Shown in pieces: positions 1 through 7,320 of a stretch of 51,103 bases of DNA. Numbering within the stretch: position 1 is the stretch's first letter; each line of letters opens with the position of its first letter. The DNA lies in the NCBI GenBank assembly GCA_900472925.1, contig UCJU01000018.1, forward strand, positions 1-51,103, given 5' to 3'. The position numbers were made by a program, and so were the translations under genes. The notes below the pieces were generated by a model, which saw nothing but the letters and a program-made list of their open reading frames with translations, made no database searches and had not been told where the DNA came from. This DNA comes from Hyphomicrobiales bacterium (GTDB lineage Bacteria > Pseudomonadota > Alphaproteobacteria > Rhizobiales > Rhizobiaceae).

Positions 1-129
1 GGTCAGCAAGCGACCTTAGACGTTCGCCGCTCCTCAACGACGTGGTAACGCTAGCAACATTCTAGAATTTAAGCAATACTCTCTTCTCTCGTTTCTACAA
101 TTCATCTGGCCACCCAACTTGCATATATG
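1..129. repeat. Left copy of 129-bp imperfect inverted repeat
   Basis: The first 129 bases match the reverse complement of the last 129 bases (50975-51103) at 115 positions without gaps. The outer 20 bases are identical, as are 22-41, and 46-79 differ only at 54. Similarity stops abruptly after 129. The best-conserved block is a promoter with an embedded ATTCTAGAAT palindrome (59-68), pointing out of the window. It could be a duplicated promoter of two paralogous genes lying outside both ends, or the terminal repeat of a large element. No transposase is present to support the second. The 20-bp perfect match at the very ends could also mark where an assembly graph was cut. Confidence 0.9.
48..76 (-). 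promoter_or_regulatory. Outward promoter with ATTCTAGAAT operator (left end)
   Basis: Read on the minus strand: -35 TTGCTT (71-76), 17-bp spacer, -10 TAGCGT (48-53). The perfect palindrome ATTCTAGAAT (59-68) lies wholly inside the spacer, a position expected for repression. A purine-rich GAGGAG follows downstream. No start codon that fits it is seen before the window ends, so the gene served would be outside. The right end has the same arrangement. Confidence 0.6.
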
Positions 130-318
130 ATATTCGCATCACCGCAAAACTCTTACTCTCGAGGAAATATCACTTGATTGCACCCCGTAGTGCCGGCAAA
201 CGCCCCGAGGGTTGAATGTCTTGGTGGGCCTTCATATCTGATGCTCCGGCACCATTTCTGACCCGGTGCAATTCAATCAAAACATCACGGAGATCTAAAC
301 ATCCCACGAAAGCACATC
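130..318. other. Leader region before the globin-like gene
   Basis: No gene or clear site is seen between the end of the inverted repeat and the globin-like gene. No convincing inward promoter was recognised. The ribosome-binding sequence before 319 is weak. Confidence 0.4.
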
Positions 319-1074
319 ATGGCACGTGTTGACCTTCCCAATTTTCCGACACAACCCGGCTATATGACCGAAAAGATCCAGCGAGATTACATCCAAGCTG
401 CGATGGCCAAGAACTTATTGCCACCGCAAGCCCATCGCATGGCGGACATACTGTCGCTCACGGCACCAAGTGATGCGTCGAAGCCGATACAAATCTGGCA
501 ATTGTACTCCGTACTTGGCCAGGAGGCTATCGTGGAGCTCGTCCAGAGCTTCTATCAACGCGTGTTTGAACAGGACAACTGGTTCAGGTCCGTGTTCGAG
601 CGTGTCGGTGTCATACAAATCCACATCAATGCACAAGCATCAATGTGGATCGATGTGATGGGCGGCGGGCCGTACTATCATGGCGCTGAGTTCCGGCTCA
701 ACGCTCATCATACGCATAACGCGATGCAGTTGATGAACGATAAAGGGGCTGAACTGTGGTCCAGTCTCATGCTGGAGACGCTGGATTCATCACCGCACCT
801 AGCGGCGGCGGACCCGCGTATTCGGTTGAGCATCAATACGTTTCTGTCGTTCTTCATGAGCAAATACGCCGACGATTTTTCGTTTGAGAACCGCAGCTTC
901 TTCGGTGAAACGAACCCGCCATACAGGCGCAAGATCAATTTCATGAAGATGACTGAACAGGAAATCGAGGCGCTAAGCGAGACTGAACTCGCTGAAGCAC
1001 TGTCCGATCAGGGAGTGGATATTACTCAATACGAAGGCAAAGCGGCAAAGGTGAACAAGGCGCTGATGATGTAG
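319..1074 (+). CDS. Truncated-globin-like haem protein
   Basis: This 251-residue protein carries a globin-like core at about residues 60-180. It has helices typical of group II truncated haemoglobins, a run GPYYHGAEFRLNAHHTHNA that probably includes the proximal haem histidine, and a conserved WSSLMLETLD helix. The N-terminal extension of about 60 residues and the C-terminal tail of about 50 (acidic, with repeated SETELAEAL-like heptads) are longer than in simple truncated globins of about 130 residues. A role in oxygen delivery to, or protection of, the ring-cleaving oxygenases nearby is inferred from context only. The gene stands alone, with nearly 400 bases to the next gene. The start is the only reasonable ATG but has a poor ribosome site. 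Family assignment is fairly secure; function is not. Confidence 0.7.
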   Translation: MARVDLPNFPTQPGYMTEKIQRDYIQAAMAKNLLPPQAHRMADILSLTAPSDASKPIQIWQLYSVLGQEAIVELVQSFYQRVFEQDNWFRSVFERVGVIQIHINAQASMWIDVMGGGPYYHGAEFRLNAHHTHNAMQLMNDKGAELWSSLMLETLDSSPHLAAADPRIRLSINTFLSFFMSKYADDFSFENRSFFGETNPPYRRKINFMKMTEQEIEALSETELAEALSDQGVDITQYEGKAAKVNKALMM

Positions 1075-1467
1075 TCTCTGTGTGCGTTTAAGCTATGACC
1101 GCGCAATGTAGAGAGCAGCAACTCTTCACAAGGCCTCGACCAATCGTTGTCGTCCGCCCACACGATTGCTGGAGTTTTTTGTAGGTAGGCGGATACCTAT
1201 CCTGAAGAGACAAATAAAAGAAGGTCTGTCTGCTAGAATGACCCTTATAGACTGGACGCGCTGGAAACTGGTCGGCCTGCAAGAAAGTGATCCATCGGAT
1301 TTTGCGATGGATACTATCAGGACAAGCCGGCTTTTTTCCGGTCTCTTGGCATGTCATTTACGTGGTCATGATCAAAGCGCTCCGAGAATTTTTCGCCCGC
1401 TTCACCCGAGCGCTACCGGCTAAATATTGAGCCACACTCGCGCTCTGACCGACACGGGAGTCAATCC
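1075..1467. other. Intergenic region without a recognised gene
   Basis: A short open frame at 1166-1423 (85 codons) resembles nothing I know and has no good ribosome site. CTGCTAGAAT at 1230-1239 matches the regional ATTCTAGAAT operator at 8 of 10 positions, with only one half-site intact. No matching core promoter is evident. A 20-codon frame begins at 1368 and could be a gene remnant. Confidence 0.35.
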
Positions 1468-2442
1468 ATGCCTTTAATCACCAGCCGCCGCAATCTGTTT
1501 AAACTTACTGCGGGCGGTGCAGCCCTGTCCACCTTGCAGGCGAGCCAGGTGTTCGCGCAAACAGCAGCCTCCAGCTCCGAAAAAACGGAGGCTCCGCGCT
1601 GGCGCCGGAGCATGGTGGGAGATACCAAATTCACCTTCATCAGCGACGGCATAGGGCAATACGACCTGCATCCAACTTTCGGAAAAGATCAGACCGTCGA
1701 AGCCACCAGAGCTGTGGCGGCGGCTAACTTCCTGCCGACGGACAAGGTGACAATGAACCTGAATATCCCAATCGTAGAGATCGGGACCGAGACGGTGATG
1801 TTTGACACCGGCATAGGCGAGTTCGGTCATCAGAATGGCCGCGGTCTGCTGGTCAACGAACTCGAGGGCGCCGGTTACTCGGTCAACGACATAACCGTTG
1901 TTGCCCTCAGCCACATGCATCTCGATCATATCGGTGGGCTGATACTCAAGGGCAGGCCTGTGTTCCCCAACGCTCGCTACCTGGTGGGAAAAGTGGAGTA
2001 CGATTATTGGACCTCGGACGCCGCCAAGTCAGGACCTCGCCCCGAGACAGTGGAATTTGTGGCCAAATACGTCACTCCCCTACTCGATCGCATCACCTTC
2101 ATTGAAGGCGGCCAGGAAGTGCTAAGGGGCGTTCGCGCCGTAGACACCTTCGGTCACTCGCCTGGCCATCTCATCTATGAAGTTGACACCAGCGTCGGCC
2201 CGGTTGCCATTACCGCCGATATTTTGCTGCATCACGTCTTTGCGTTCAAAAAGCCAGACTGGACGAACGTCTACGATGGAAACCCGGTGCAGGCAGCCGA
2301 AACCCGTCGACGACTGCTGGCCGACATGGCAGATCGGCGGATGCCGTTCCTCGCATATCATGTACCGCTACCAGGCCTGGGTTTTGTGGAGCGAGATGGT
2401 GATGCCTACCGCTATGTTCCCGCTTCATACCAGTTTGGCTAA
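1468..2442 (+). CDS. Tat-exported metallo-beta-lactamase-fold hydrolase
   Basis: The 324-residue product begins with a twin-arginine signal (SRRNLFK, followed by a small hydrophobic stretch and a likely AxA cleavage near residue 30), so the enzyme should be folded in the cytoplasm and exported to the periplasm. The metal-binding motif SHMHLDH lies at residues 148-154 (H149, H151, D153, H154). Further ligands are probable in FGHSPGH near residue 230 and in the Asp of TADILLHH near 250. The family includes lactonases, including quorum-quenching ones, and other hydrolases, and the substrate cannot be read from sequence. A lactone or ester intermediate of the local pathway is one option. GGGAG eight bases before the ATG supports the start. 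Confidence 0.75.
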   Translation: MPLITSRRNLFKLTAGGAALSTLQASQVFAQTAASSSEKTEAPRWRRSMVGDTKFTFISDGIGQYDLHPTFGKDQTVEATRAVAAANFLPTDKVTMNLNIPIVEIGTETVMFDTGIGEFGHQNGRGLLVNELEGAGYSVNDITVVALSHMHLDHIGGLILKGRPVFPNARYLVGKVEYDYWTSDAAKSGPRPETVEFVAKYVTPLLDRITFIEGGQEVLRGVRAVDTFGHSPGHLIYEVDTSVGPVAITADILLHHVFAFKKPDWTNVYDGNPVQAAETRRRLLADMADRRMPFLAYHVPLPGLGFVERDGDAYRYVPASYQFG

Positions 2443-2664
2443 AGGATATCTTGGTCCTCGACTGCACGCGGCACGCCTTCCGGCATGGCCTGCAGTTTGC
2501 CCTTCCAAAAGCACGACATGGGCAATGGGTTACAGTCATCTCCACAGCATGACGTCGATCGGCGGAGGTCGACACCTTCCGCTTGCAGGAAATGATGCGA
2601 GTTTGTCGCGTCTAGCTCATCCGTTGGCCGCCACGAATATATCGGTGTCTCCGAGGTGCAACCG
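2443..2664. other. Short convergent spacer
   Basis: This lies between the converging MBL-fold and cupin genes. No gene, repeat or clear terminator was recognised. Confidence 0.3.
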
Positions 2665-3069
2665 TCAACTTGTGGAACGTCGAAACTCGTCGTCGGAAAC
2701 CTTCTCCATCCACTCGCTCGCTATGTCATCCACGACCTCGACAATTGCGACGTGGGACATCGCGGTCGTGGCGGTCGCGCCGTGCCAATGCTCTTCGCCA
2801 GGCCGGATCCAAACGATGTCCCCCGGACGAACTTCCTCAATCGGATCGTTCCGACGTTGCACCCAGCCGAGGCCGGAAAGGATGAGCAGCGTCTGGCCTA
2901 GAGGGTGAGTGTGCCAAGCAGTACGGGCCCCTGGCTCAAATGTGTTGGTCCTTCCGAGTATTCTGGATCCTTCCTCTCTCTGGAATGGACCGTCAAGGCG
3001 CACCATCCCGGTGTAATGTTCTTCGGGAGCCCACACCGATGGCGACGAACCACTGCGACTAATTTTCAT
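2665..3069 (-). CDS. Small single-domain cupin
   Basis: This 134-residue single cupin barrel has metal-ligand motif 1 as GARTAWHTHPLGQT (residues about 46-60) and motif 2 as PGDIVWIRPGEEHWHG (about 80-98). The layout matches the small carboxymuconolactone-associated and mandelonitrile-lyase-like bacterial cupins (TM1459 type). Several of these bind Mn or Fe and act as oxygenases or lyases. The exact reaction is unknown. The gene lies downstream of the chemoreceptor in the same orientation, with a 96-base gap, so the two may be co-transcribed. GGAATCGG precedes the ATG. Confidence 0.7.
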   Translation of the reverse strand: MKISRSGSSPSVWAPEEHYTGMVRLDGPFQREEGSRILGRTNTFEPGARTAWHTHPLGQTLLILSGLGWVQRRNDPIEEVRPGDIVWIRPGEEHWHGATATTAMSHVAIVEVVDDIASEWMEKVSDDEFRRSTS

Positions 3070-3165
3070 GACCGTTCCGATTCCTGATTCAATTTAACAG
3101 GAGGCGCTCCCGGGACAAAACTCAGGCTCGCTGTTTCAGCTAGGCGATACGCAGCTTGCATTGAA

Positions 3166-4545
3166 TCAAGCGGCCCGCAGGTGCTTTGACGACTTCTTGG
3201 TGTTGAACCTAGAGGCCAGATCACTCATGGTATGCGCCTGTTCGGCCAGATCAACGGTTGCCGCGGCCGATTGCTCGACCATTGCGGCATTTTGCTGAAT
3301 CCCCTTATCGATAATGTCGATCGATACCTTGATCTGATTTATCGCGGTCGACTGCTCTCGGGAGGACGACACCATCCCATCTACGTTTTGCTTGATCTGG
3401 ATCACGCCTTCAACGATTGACTGCAGCTCAGCACCTGTTTTCTCTACCAACTGCACACCTGTTTTGACCTCGGCGTTCGACGTGGCGAGTAGAGATTTTA
3501 TTTCTTTCGCCGCCTTGGCGGATCTTTGAGCAAGTTCACGAACCTCCTGTGCGACGACGGCGAAGCCTTTGCCAGCTTCACCCGCTCTTGCGGCTTCAAC
3601 ACCCGCGTTCAAGGCAAGAAGGTTCGTCTGGAACGCGATATCATCGATCACGGAGGTGATATTATTGATTTCAATGGAAGATTTTTCGATTTTGCGCATC
3701 GCAGTTATCGCATCGTCCATCACTTGCCCAGATTGGGCCGCATGGGAATGTGTCGCCGAGACGAGCTTTCCAGCAAGTTCCGCCTGGCCCATGGCGCTGT
3801 CAACCGTTTCGGCTATCTGTTCGAGCGCCGCAGCCGTTTCTTCGACAGATGCTGCCTGTTGTTCAGTCCTTTTTGACAGGTCATTTGTGGCATCACTGAT
3901 GTTTTCACTGGCAGCAAGGATCGTCGCAGCATTGGTCTCGACCTGCCCTAGAATAGAAGTGAGTTCCTTCAATGCCGTATTGAAGTCTACACGCAGGGAA
4001 TCATATTCGGCCGGGAAACCGGATTGTATGGCGCACGACAAATCTCCAATCGCCAGGCGATGAAGGGATTCAGCCATCGCTGATACAACTGTTGTCTGTT
4101 CTGCGGCTTTTTCGGCGACGCGAATTCGTGACTGGGCTTCCGCTTGCCGTGCTTCATCAAGGGCTTTGATGTCCTGCCAAAAGGTAACGGCGACGTTTCG
4201 ATTACAAATAGTTGCCAACATTACCGTGACTATGACGGGAAGGTGCTCGCCATTCTTAAGTTGCAGTCTCCATTCAAAACGCGCGAAGCCATCACGAGCC
4301 ACCACGCCGAAATGTTCAGCAGCAGCTATCTCGGAGGGTTGACCATTGGCCTGGAAGGCGGGCGAAAATTGGCTCGGATGAAGCCCCAGGATTTCATCCC
4401 GCCGCATACCGAGGATCTTTTCCATGGCACCGTTGCAATCAACTATCCGTTCATTTTCGAGGACGAAATAGGCGTCAGGCGAGTTGCTGAAGATTAAACG
4501 GCAAAGTTCATCTCGGAAGCTTTCCTTCCTCTGAAAAGTAAACAT
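3166..4545 (-). CDS. Soluble PAS-domain methyl-accepting chemotaxis protein
   Basis: This 459-residue chemoreceptor has an N-terminal PAS domain (about 20-130), a short HAMP-like linker (about 155-210) and a C-terminal methyl-accepting signalling domain. The signalling hairpin tip is readable as IDDIAFQTNLLALNAGVEAA followed by GFAVVAQEVRELAQRS. No membrane segment is seen, so the sensor is cytoplasmic and probably detects metabolism or an imported ligand. The start is placed at 4545 because GAGAGGAGAAGAA lies directly before that ATG. An in-frame ATG 30 bases upstream has no such site. The promoter just upstream carries the ATTCTAGAAT operator, which ties the receptor to the same control as the catabolic genes at 7 kb. 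Confidence 0.9.
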   Translation of the reverse strand: MFTFQRKESFRDELCRLIFSNSPDAYFVLENERIVDCNGAMEKILGMRRDEILGLHPSQFSPAFQANGQPSEIAAAEHFGVVARDGFARFEWRLQLKNGEHLPVIVTVMLATICNRNVAVTFWQDIKALDEARQAEAQSRIRVAEKAAEQTTVVSAMAESLHRLAIGDLSCAIQSGFPAEYDSLRVDFNTALKELTSILGQVETNAATILAASENISDATNDLSKRTEQQAASVEETAAALEQIAETVDSAMGQAELAGKLVSATHSHAAQSGQVMDDAITAMRKIEKSSIEINNITSVIDDIAFQTNLLALNAGVEAARAGEAGKGFAVVAQEVRELAQRSAKAAKEIKSLLATSNAEVKTGVQLVEKTGAELQSIVEGVIQIKQNVDGMVSSSREQSTAINQIKVSIDIIDKGIQQNAAMVEQSAAATVDLAEQAHTMSDLASRFNTKKSSKHLRAA

Positions 4546-4599
4546 TTCTTCTCCTCTCTTGCGCAACCCAGACATAATTGGTCATCTGGAAGATCATCC

Positions 4600-4666
4600 T
4601 CTATAATTCTAGAATATATGCTTTAAAGGTTAAATTCTCGAAAACTCGCGCTTCTAATTTTAGAAT
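4600..4666 (-). promoter_or_regulatory. Chemoreceptor promoter with ATTCTAGAAT operator and a second site
   Basis: On the minus strand, -10 TATAGA (4600-4605) and a weak -35 CTTTAA (4623-4628) are 17 bases apart. The perfect palindrome ATTCTAGAAT (4606-4615) sits in the spacer. A one-mismatch copy, ATTTTAGAAT, lies at 4657-4666, centred 51 bp away, close to five helical turns. Two sites in phase suggest cooperative binding or looping. Confidence 0.6.
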
Positions 4667-5219
4667 AAACTTGGAAATGGACCAATCAATTCGCAGTTCG
4701 AAGGTCATTGGTTGCTGCACTTTGGATAAAGTACCTTTATGCATCAGACCTGCGGTCAGACCGAAGGCGCACGTCCCTCAGATGGTTCCATGGGGTACTG
4801 TTTTTGTTTATCTAATATGGATTTTTCAGTAAGCAAACGCAGTGATGTGGGTCAGTTTTCTGACTTTTGCCCTCAACTCGACTTAAGGTATCGTGCAGAT
4901 TTCAGCAGAATTCTTGCGGCTCACTGATGTGGCGTGGCAGGCCTACCGTTTGAAGAATACATCACGCAAATCAGACGCGTAACGGCCACATACTTTGCGG
5001 TAGGCCTACCTCTATTTCAGAGAAGTTCGCTATGAGAGTGCCATCAGGCAATTGCCTTGCCAACAACACTCCCGCTTGGCACTCTCGTCCGAAGCGTCAG
5101 CAGTTCAGCGTCCCGGTTGCAGAACAAGCTTCAGATATTCCAGTTTCTACAAAGATTGGGAGCCTACGCGCCCGTCATTCTTGCCAAGCGGAATTTCTCA
5201 GTTGCCAGTCGATGTTCAT
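4667..5219. other. Gene-free region with palindromic repeats
   Basis: There is no convincing gene in about 550 bases. GGCAGGCCTACC (4936-4947) and the perfect palindrome GGTAGGCCTACC (4999-5010) form an imperfect inverted pair 63 bp apart. A second pair, GAGAGTGCCA (5034-5043) and TGGCACTCTC (5077-5086), is a perfect 10-bp inverted repeat with a 33-base loop. The block lies downstream of the aldehyde dehydrogenase. It may act in transcription termination or be debris of a mobile element. Neither is proven. Confidence 0.4.
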
Positions 5220-6695
5220 TCACACGTTACCGATCGCAAGATACTTGATTTCAAGATAGCCCTCGATACCGTATTTTGACCCTTCGCGGCCTAAGCCAGA
5301 CTGTTTCACCCCGCCAAAGGGTGCAACTTCGTTGGCAAGGGCCGCTGAATTGACGCCAACCATTCCGTACTCAAGCTGCTCTGCGACGCGAAGAATACGG
5401 CTGAAATCCCTGGTGTAGATGTAGGACGCAAGTCCGTACTCTGTGTCATTTGCGTCGCGGATAGCGTCTTCTTCTGTCTGAAACGTAAAGATGGGAGCCA
5501 GAGGTGCAAACGTCTCTTCCTTCGCGACCTTCATCGATTGCGTCACACCGGAAATGATCGTCGGCTCGTAGAAAGTCCCACCCAGTTCAGACTGCTTTCC
5601 TCCAGTGACTAGAGTGCCACCCAGCGCCAACGCGTCATCGATATGTTCCTGAAGCTTGGCGATGGCGCTGGCGTCAATCAGAGGTCCGATCGATACGCCG
5701 GTTTCGGTTCCCTGACCGAGCTTTAGCGCCTTCACTTTCGCTGCTAGCTTTGTTGTAAACTCCTGTAAGACGGGTTCATGGACATATATTCGGTTGGCAC
5801 ATACACATGTCTGGCCAGCATTGCGGAATTTCGAAGCGATCGCACCATCGACCGCGGCGTCGATATCCGCATCATCGAATACGATGAACGGGGCGTTGCC
5901 TCCAAGTTCCAAAGATAATCTTTTGATCTGATTTGCAGACTGAGCCATCAGCCATCTGCCGACTTCTGTTGAACCAGTAAAGGTGATCTTTGCGATAATA
6001 GGGTTGGTGGTAAATTCTTCACCGATCATCCGGGAGTTGCCGGTAACGACAGAGAACAGACCAGCAGGCACGCCAGCTCGTTCCCCTAGAACAGCCAATG
6101 CCAGTGCGGAAAGAGGTGTTTGCGAAGCGGGCTTGAGAACTATCGCACATCCCGCAGCCAGAGCCGGCCCGACCTTTCTCGTAATCATGCCGTTGGGAAA
6201 ATTCCACGGCGTGATCGCCGCACAGACGCCGATCGGCTGCTTCATCGTTAGGATGCGCTGGCTAGCACTTGGCCCTGCCATATAATCGCCCTCTATACGC
6301 TTGGCCTCCTCGCCAAACCATTCGAGGTACGCAGCGTTGGACACGATCTCAGCCTTTGCTTCAGAAAGCGGTTTGCCCTGTTCACTGGTCAAGATCAAAG
6401 CTAGATCATTGGCATTTTCAATGATGAGGTCGTACCAACGACGCAGGACTGCAGCTCTGGACTTGGCGGGCACTTTCTTCCAGGAAGCCATGGCTAAAGC
6501 AGCATCGTGTATGGCTTGCTTCACCTCGCCGATATCAAGGTTGGGAACGCGACCGAGGGGTCTCAAGTCAAATGGATCGGTAACGATAATTCCGTTGTCA
6601 TCCGACGCGACCCAGCGCCCGGAGATATAAGCCTTGTCAGTAAGAAGGCTCGGGTCCTTGAGATTAATAGACCGGCGTTTAGCTTCCATATTCAT
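5220..6695 (-). CDS. gabD: NAD(P)-dependent aldehyde dehydrogenase, succinate-semialdehyde dehydrogenase type
   Basis: This 491-residue aldehyde dehydrogenase is full length for the family. It has the oxyanion Asn in TPWNFP (N165), the general-base Glu in LELGGNAPF (E263) and the nucleophile Cys in GQTCVCANR (C297). The overall sequence, including CVCANRIYV and the C-terminal PFGGVKQSGLGREGS, is closest to the GabD/SSADH group. In a ring-cleavage setting it would oxidise a semialdehyde fragment to the acid for entry to the TCA cycle. GGGAGGAAAAT before the ATG fixes the start. It lies 81 bases downstream of the NIPSNAP gene and is probably in the same operon under the operator-bearing promoter at 7.2 kb. 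The exact aldehyde is inferred. Confidence 0.85.
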   Translation of the reverse strand: MNMEAKRRSINLKDPSLLTDKAYISGRWVASDDNGIIVTDPFDLRPLGRVPNLDIGEVKQAIHDAALAMASWKKVPAKSRAAVLRRWYDLIIENANDLALILTSEQGKPLSEAKAEIVSNAAYLEWFGEEAKRIEGDYMAGPSASQRILTMKQPIGVCAAITPWNFPNGMITRKVGPALAAGCAIVLKPASQTPLSALALAVLGERAGVPAGLFSVVTGNSRMIGEEFTTNPIIAKITFTGSTEVGRWLMAQSANQIKRLSLELGGNAPFIVFDDADIDAAVDGAIASKFRNAGQTCVCANRIYVHEPVLQEFTTKLAAKVKALKLGQGTETGVSIGPLIDASAIAKLQEHIDDALALGGTLVTGGKQSELGGTFYEPTIISGVTQSMKVAKEETFAPLAPIFTFQTEEDAIRDANDTEYGLASYIYTRDFSRILRVAEQLEYGMVGVNSAALANEVAPFGGVKQSGLGREGSKYGIEGYLEIKYLAIGNV

Positions 6696-6776
6696 ATTTT
6701 CCTCCCGAAAATTACGTTTTGATCGTTAATGGATATCAATTGTCGGCCCAACGAACCGAACGCTGTAGAAGTTAGC

Positions 6777-7091
6777 TCACTTCAGCGGTGAGAACCGGGT
6801 TGGAAGAAGGATGGTGGAATGCTGCTGCTGCAATGCGTCGGACGTGTTGTTAGCTGGATTGGTCCAGTCTGGGTCACTCCACAATGCGGCTCGACGACGC
6901 TCTCTGTCAGCATAATCTTCATAAGCCCAGATTTGCACCAACTGATTGAGCGTTCCCGTGTCCGGCGTGAAAGCTCCGACAAGATTGCCAAGGTGGTTCT
7001 TTAGAATTGGGAGTCTCGTCTCCTCATAGGTTCTAAGCCATGGGCCCAACCGTCCGGGTTTCGCTTCGTAGGTGCGAAGTTCGTAAATCAT
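6777..7091 (-). CDS. NIPSNAP-family small protein
   Basis: This 104-residue protein has the NIPSNAP pattern: MIYELRTYEAKPGR at the start, a central VQIWAYEDYADRERRRAAL, then a short tail with a Trp-rich loop. These ferredoxin-fold dimers are common beside bacterial aromatic and terpenoid catabolic genes. A few act as cyclases or isomerases or as mono-oxygenase-like folds, but most are uncharacterised. AGGAGG five bases before the ATG gives a confident start. It is the first gene of a minus-strand unit with the aldehyde dehydrogenase and is divergent from the ThDP enzyme. Both directions carry an ATTCTAGAAT-type operator. Confidence 0.8.
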   Translation of the reverse strand: MIYELRTYEAKPGRLGPWLRTYEETRLPILKNHLGNLVGAFTPDTGTLNQLVQIWAYEDYADRERRRAALWSDPDWTNPANNTSDALQQQHSTILLPTRFSPLK

Positions 7092-7178
7092 CCAATCCTC
7101 CTGGTGAGATTTATAATAAGTTCAATTCCGCTGCTGCGGCACATATTCGAGATAAATTGGCGCTCCGCAACACACAAT

Positions 7179-7207
7179 ATGTTATCAGAAGAATACTAGA
7201 ATGTCAG
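7179..7207 (-). promoter_or_regulatory. Promoter of NIPSNAP-ALDH unit with operator
   Basis: On the minus strand: -35 CTGACA (7202-7207), exactly 17 bases, -10 TAACAT (7179-7184). The operator variant at 7193-7202 reads ATACTAGAAT on the plus strand, one base from the ATTCTAGAAT consensus. It overlaps the spacer and the edge of the -35 box. Confidence 0.6.
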
Positions 7208-7268
7208 CTGATTAATGGTGAAATTGTGCATATTATTATGGTCTTCACGCGACAAAAAGAAAGTTGCG

Positions 7269-7297
7269 TTGACTTATGAATTCTAGAATGTTACTAA
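7269..7297 (+). promoter_or_regulatory. Promoter of ThDP-SDR-dioxygenase unit with operator
   Basis: -35 TTGACT (7269-7274), 17-bp spacer, -10 TACTAA (7292-7297, followed by T). The perfect palindrome ATTCTAGAAT (7280-7289) lies inside the spacer. Transcription should begin near 7304. This excludes the in-frame ATG at 7276 and supports the start at 7321. Confidence 0.7.
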
Positions 7298-7320
7298 TCT
7301 CGCCAATGGAGGAGGATCCC

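Noticed and set aside
7276..7320. Upstream ATG for the ThDP enzyme
   Set aside because: It falls between the predicted -35 and -10 boxes and before the likely transcript start, while 7321 has a strong ribosome site.
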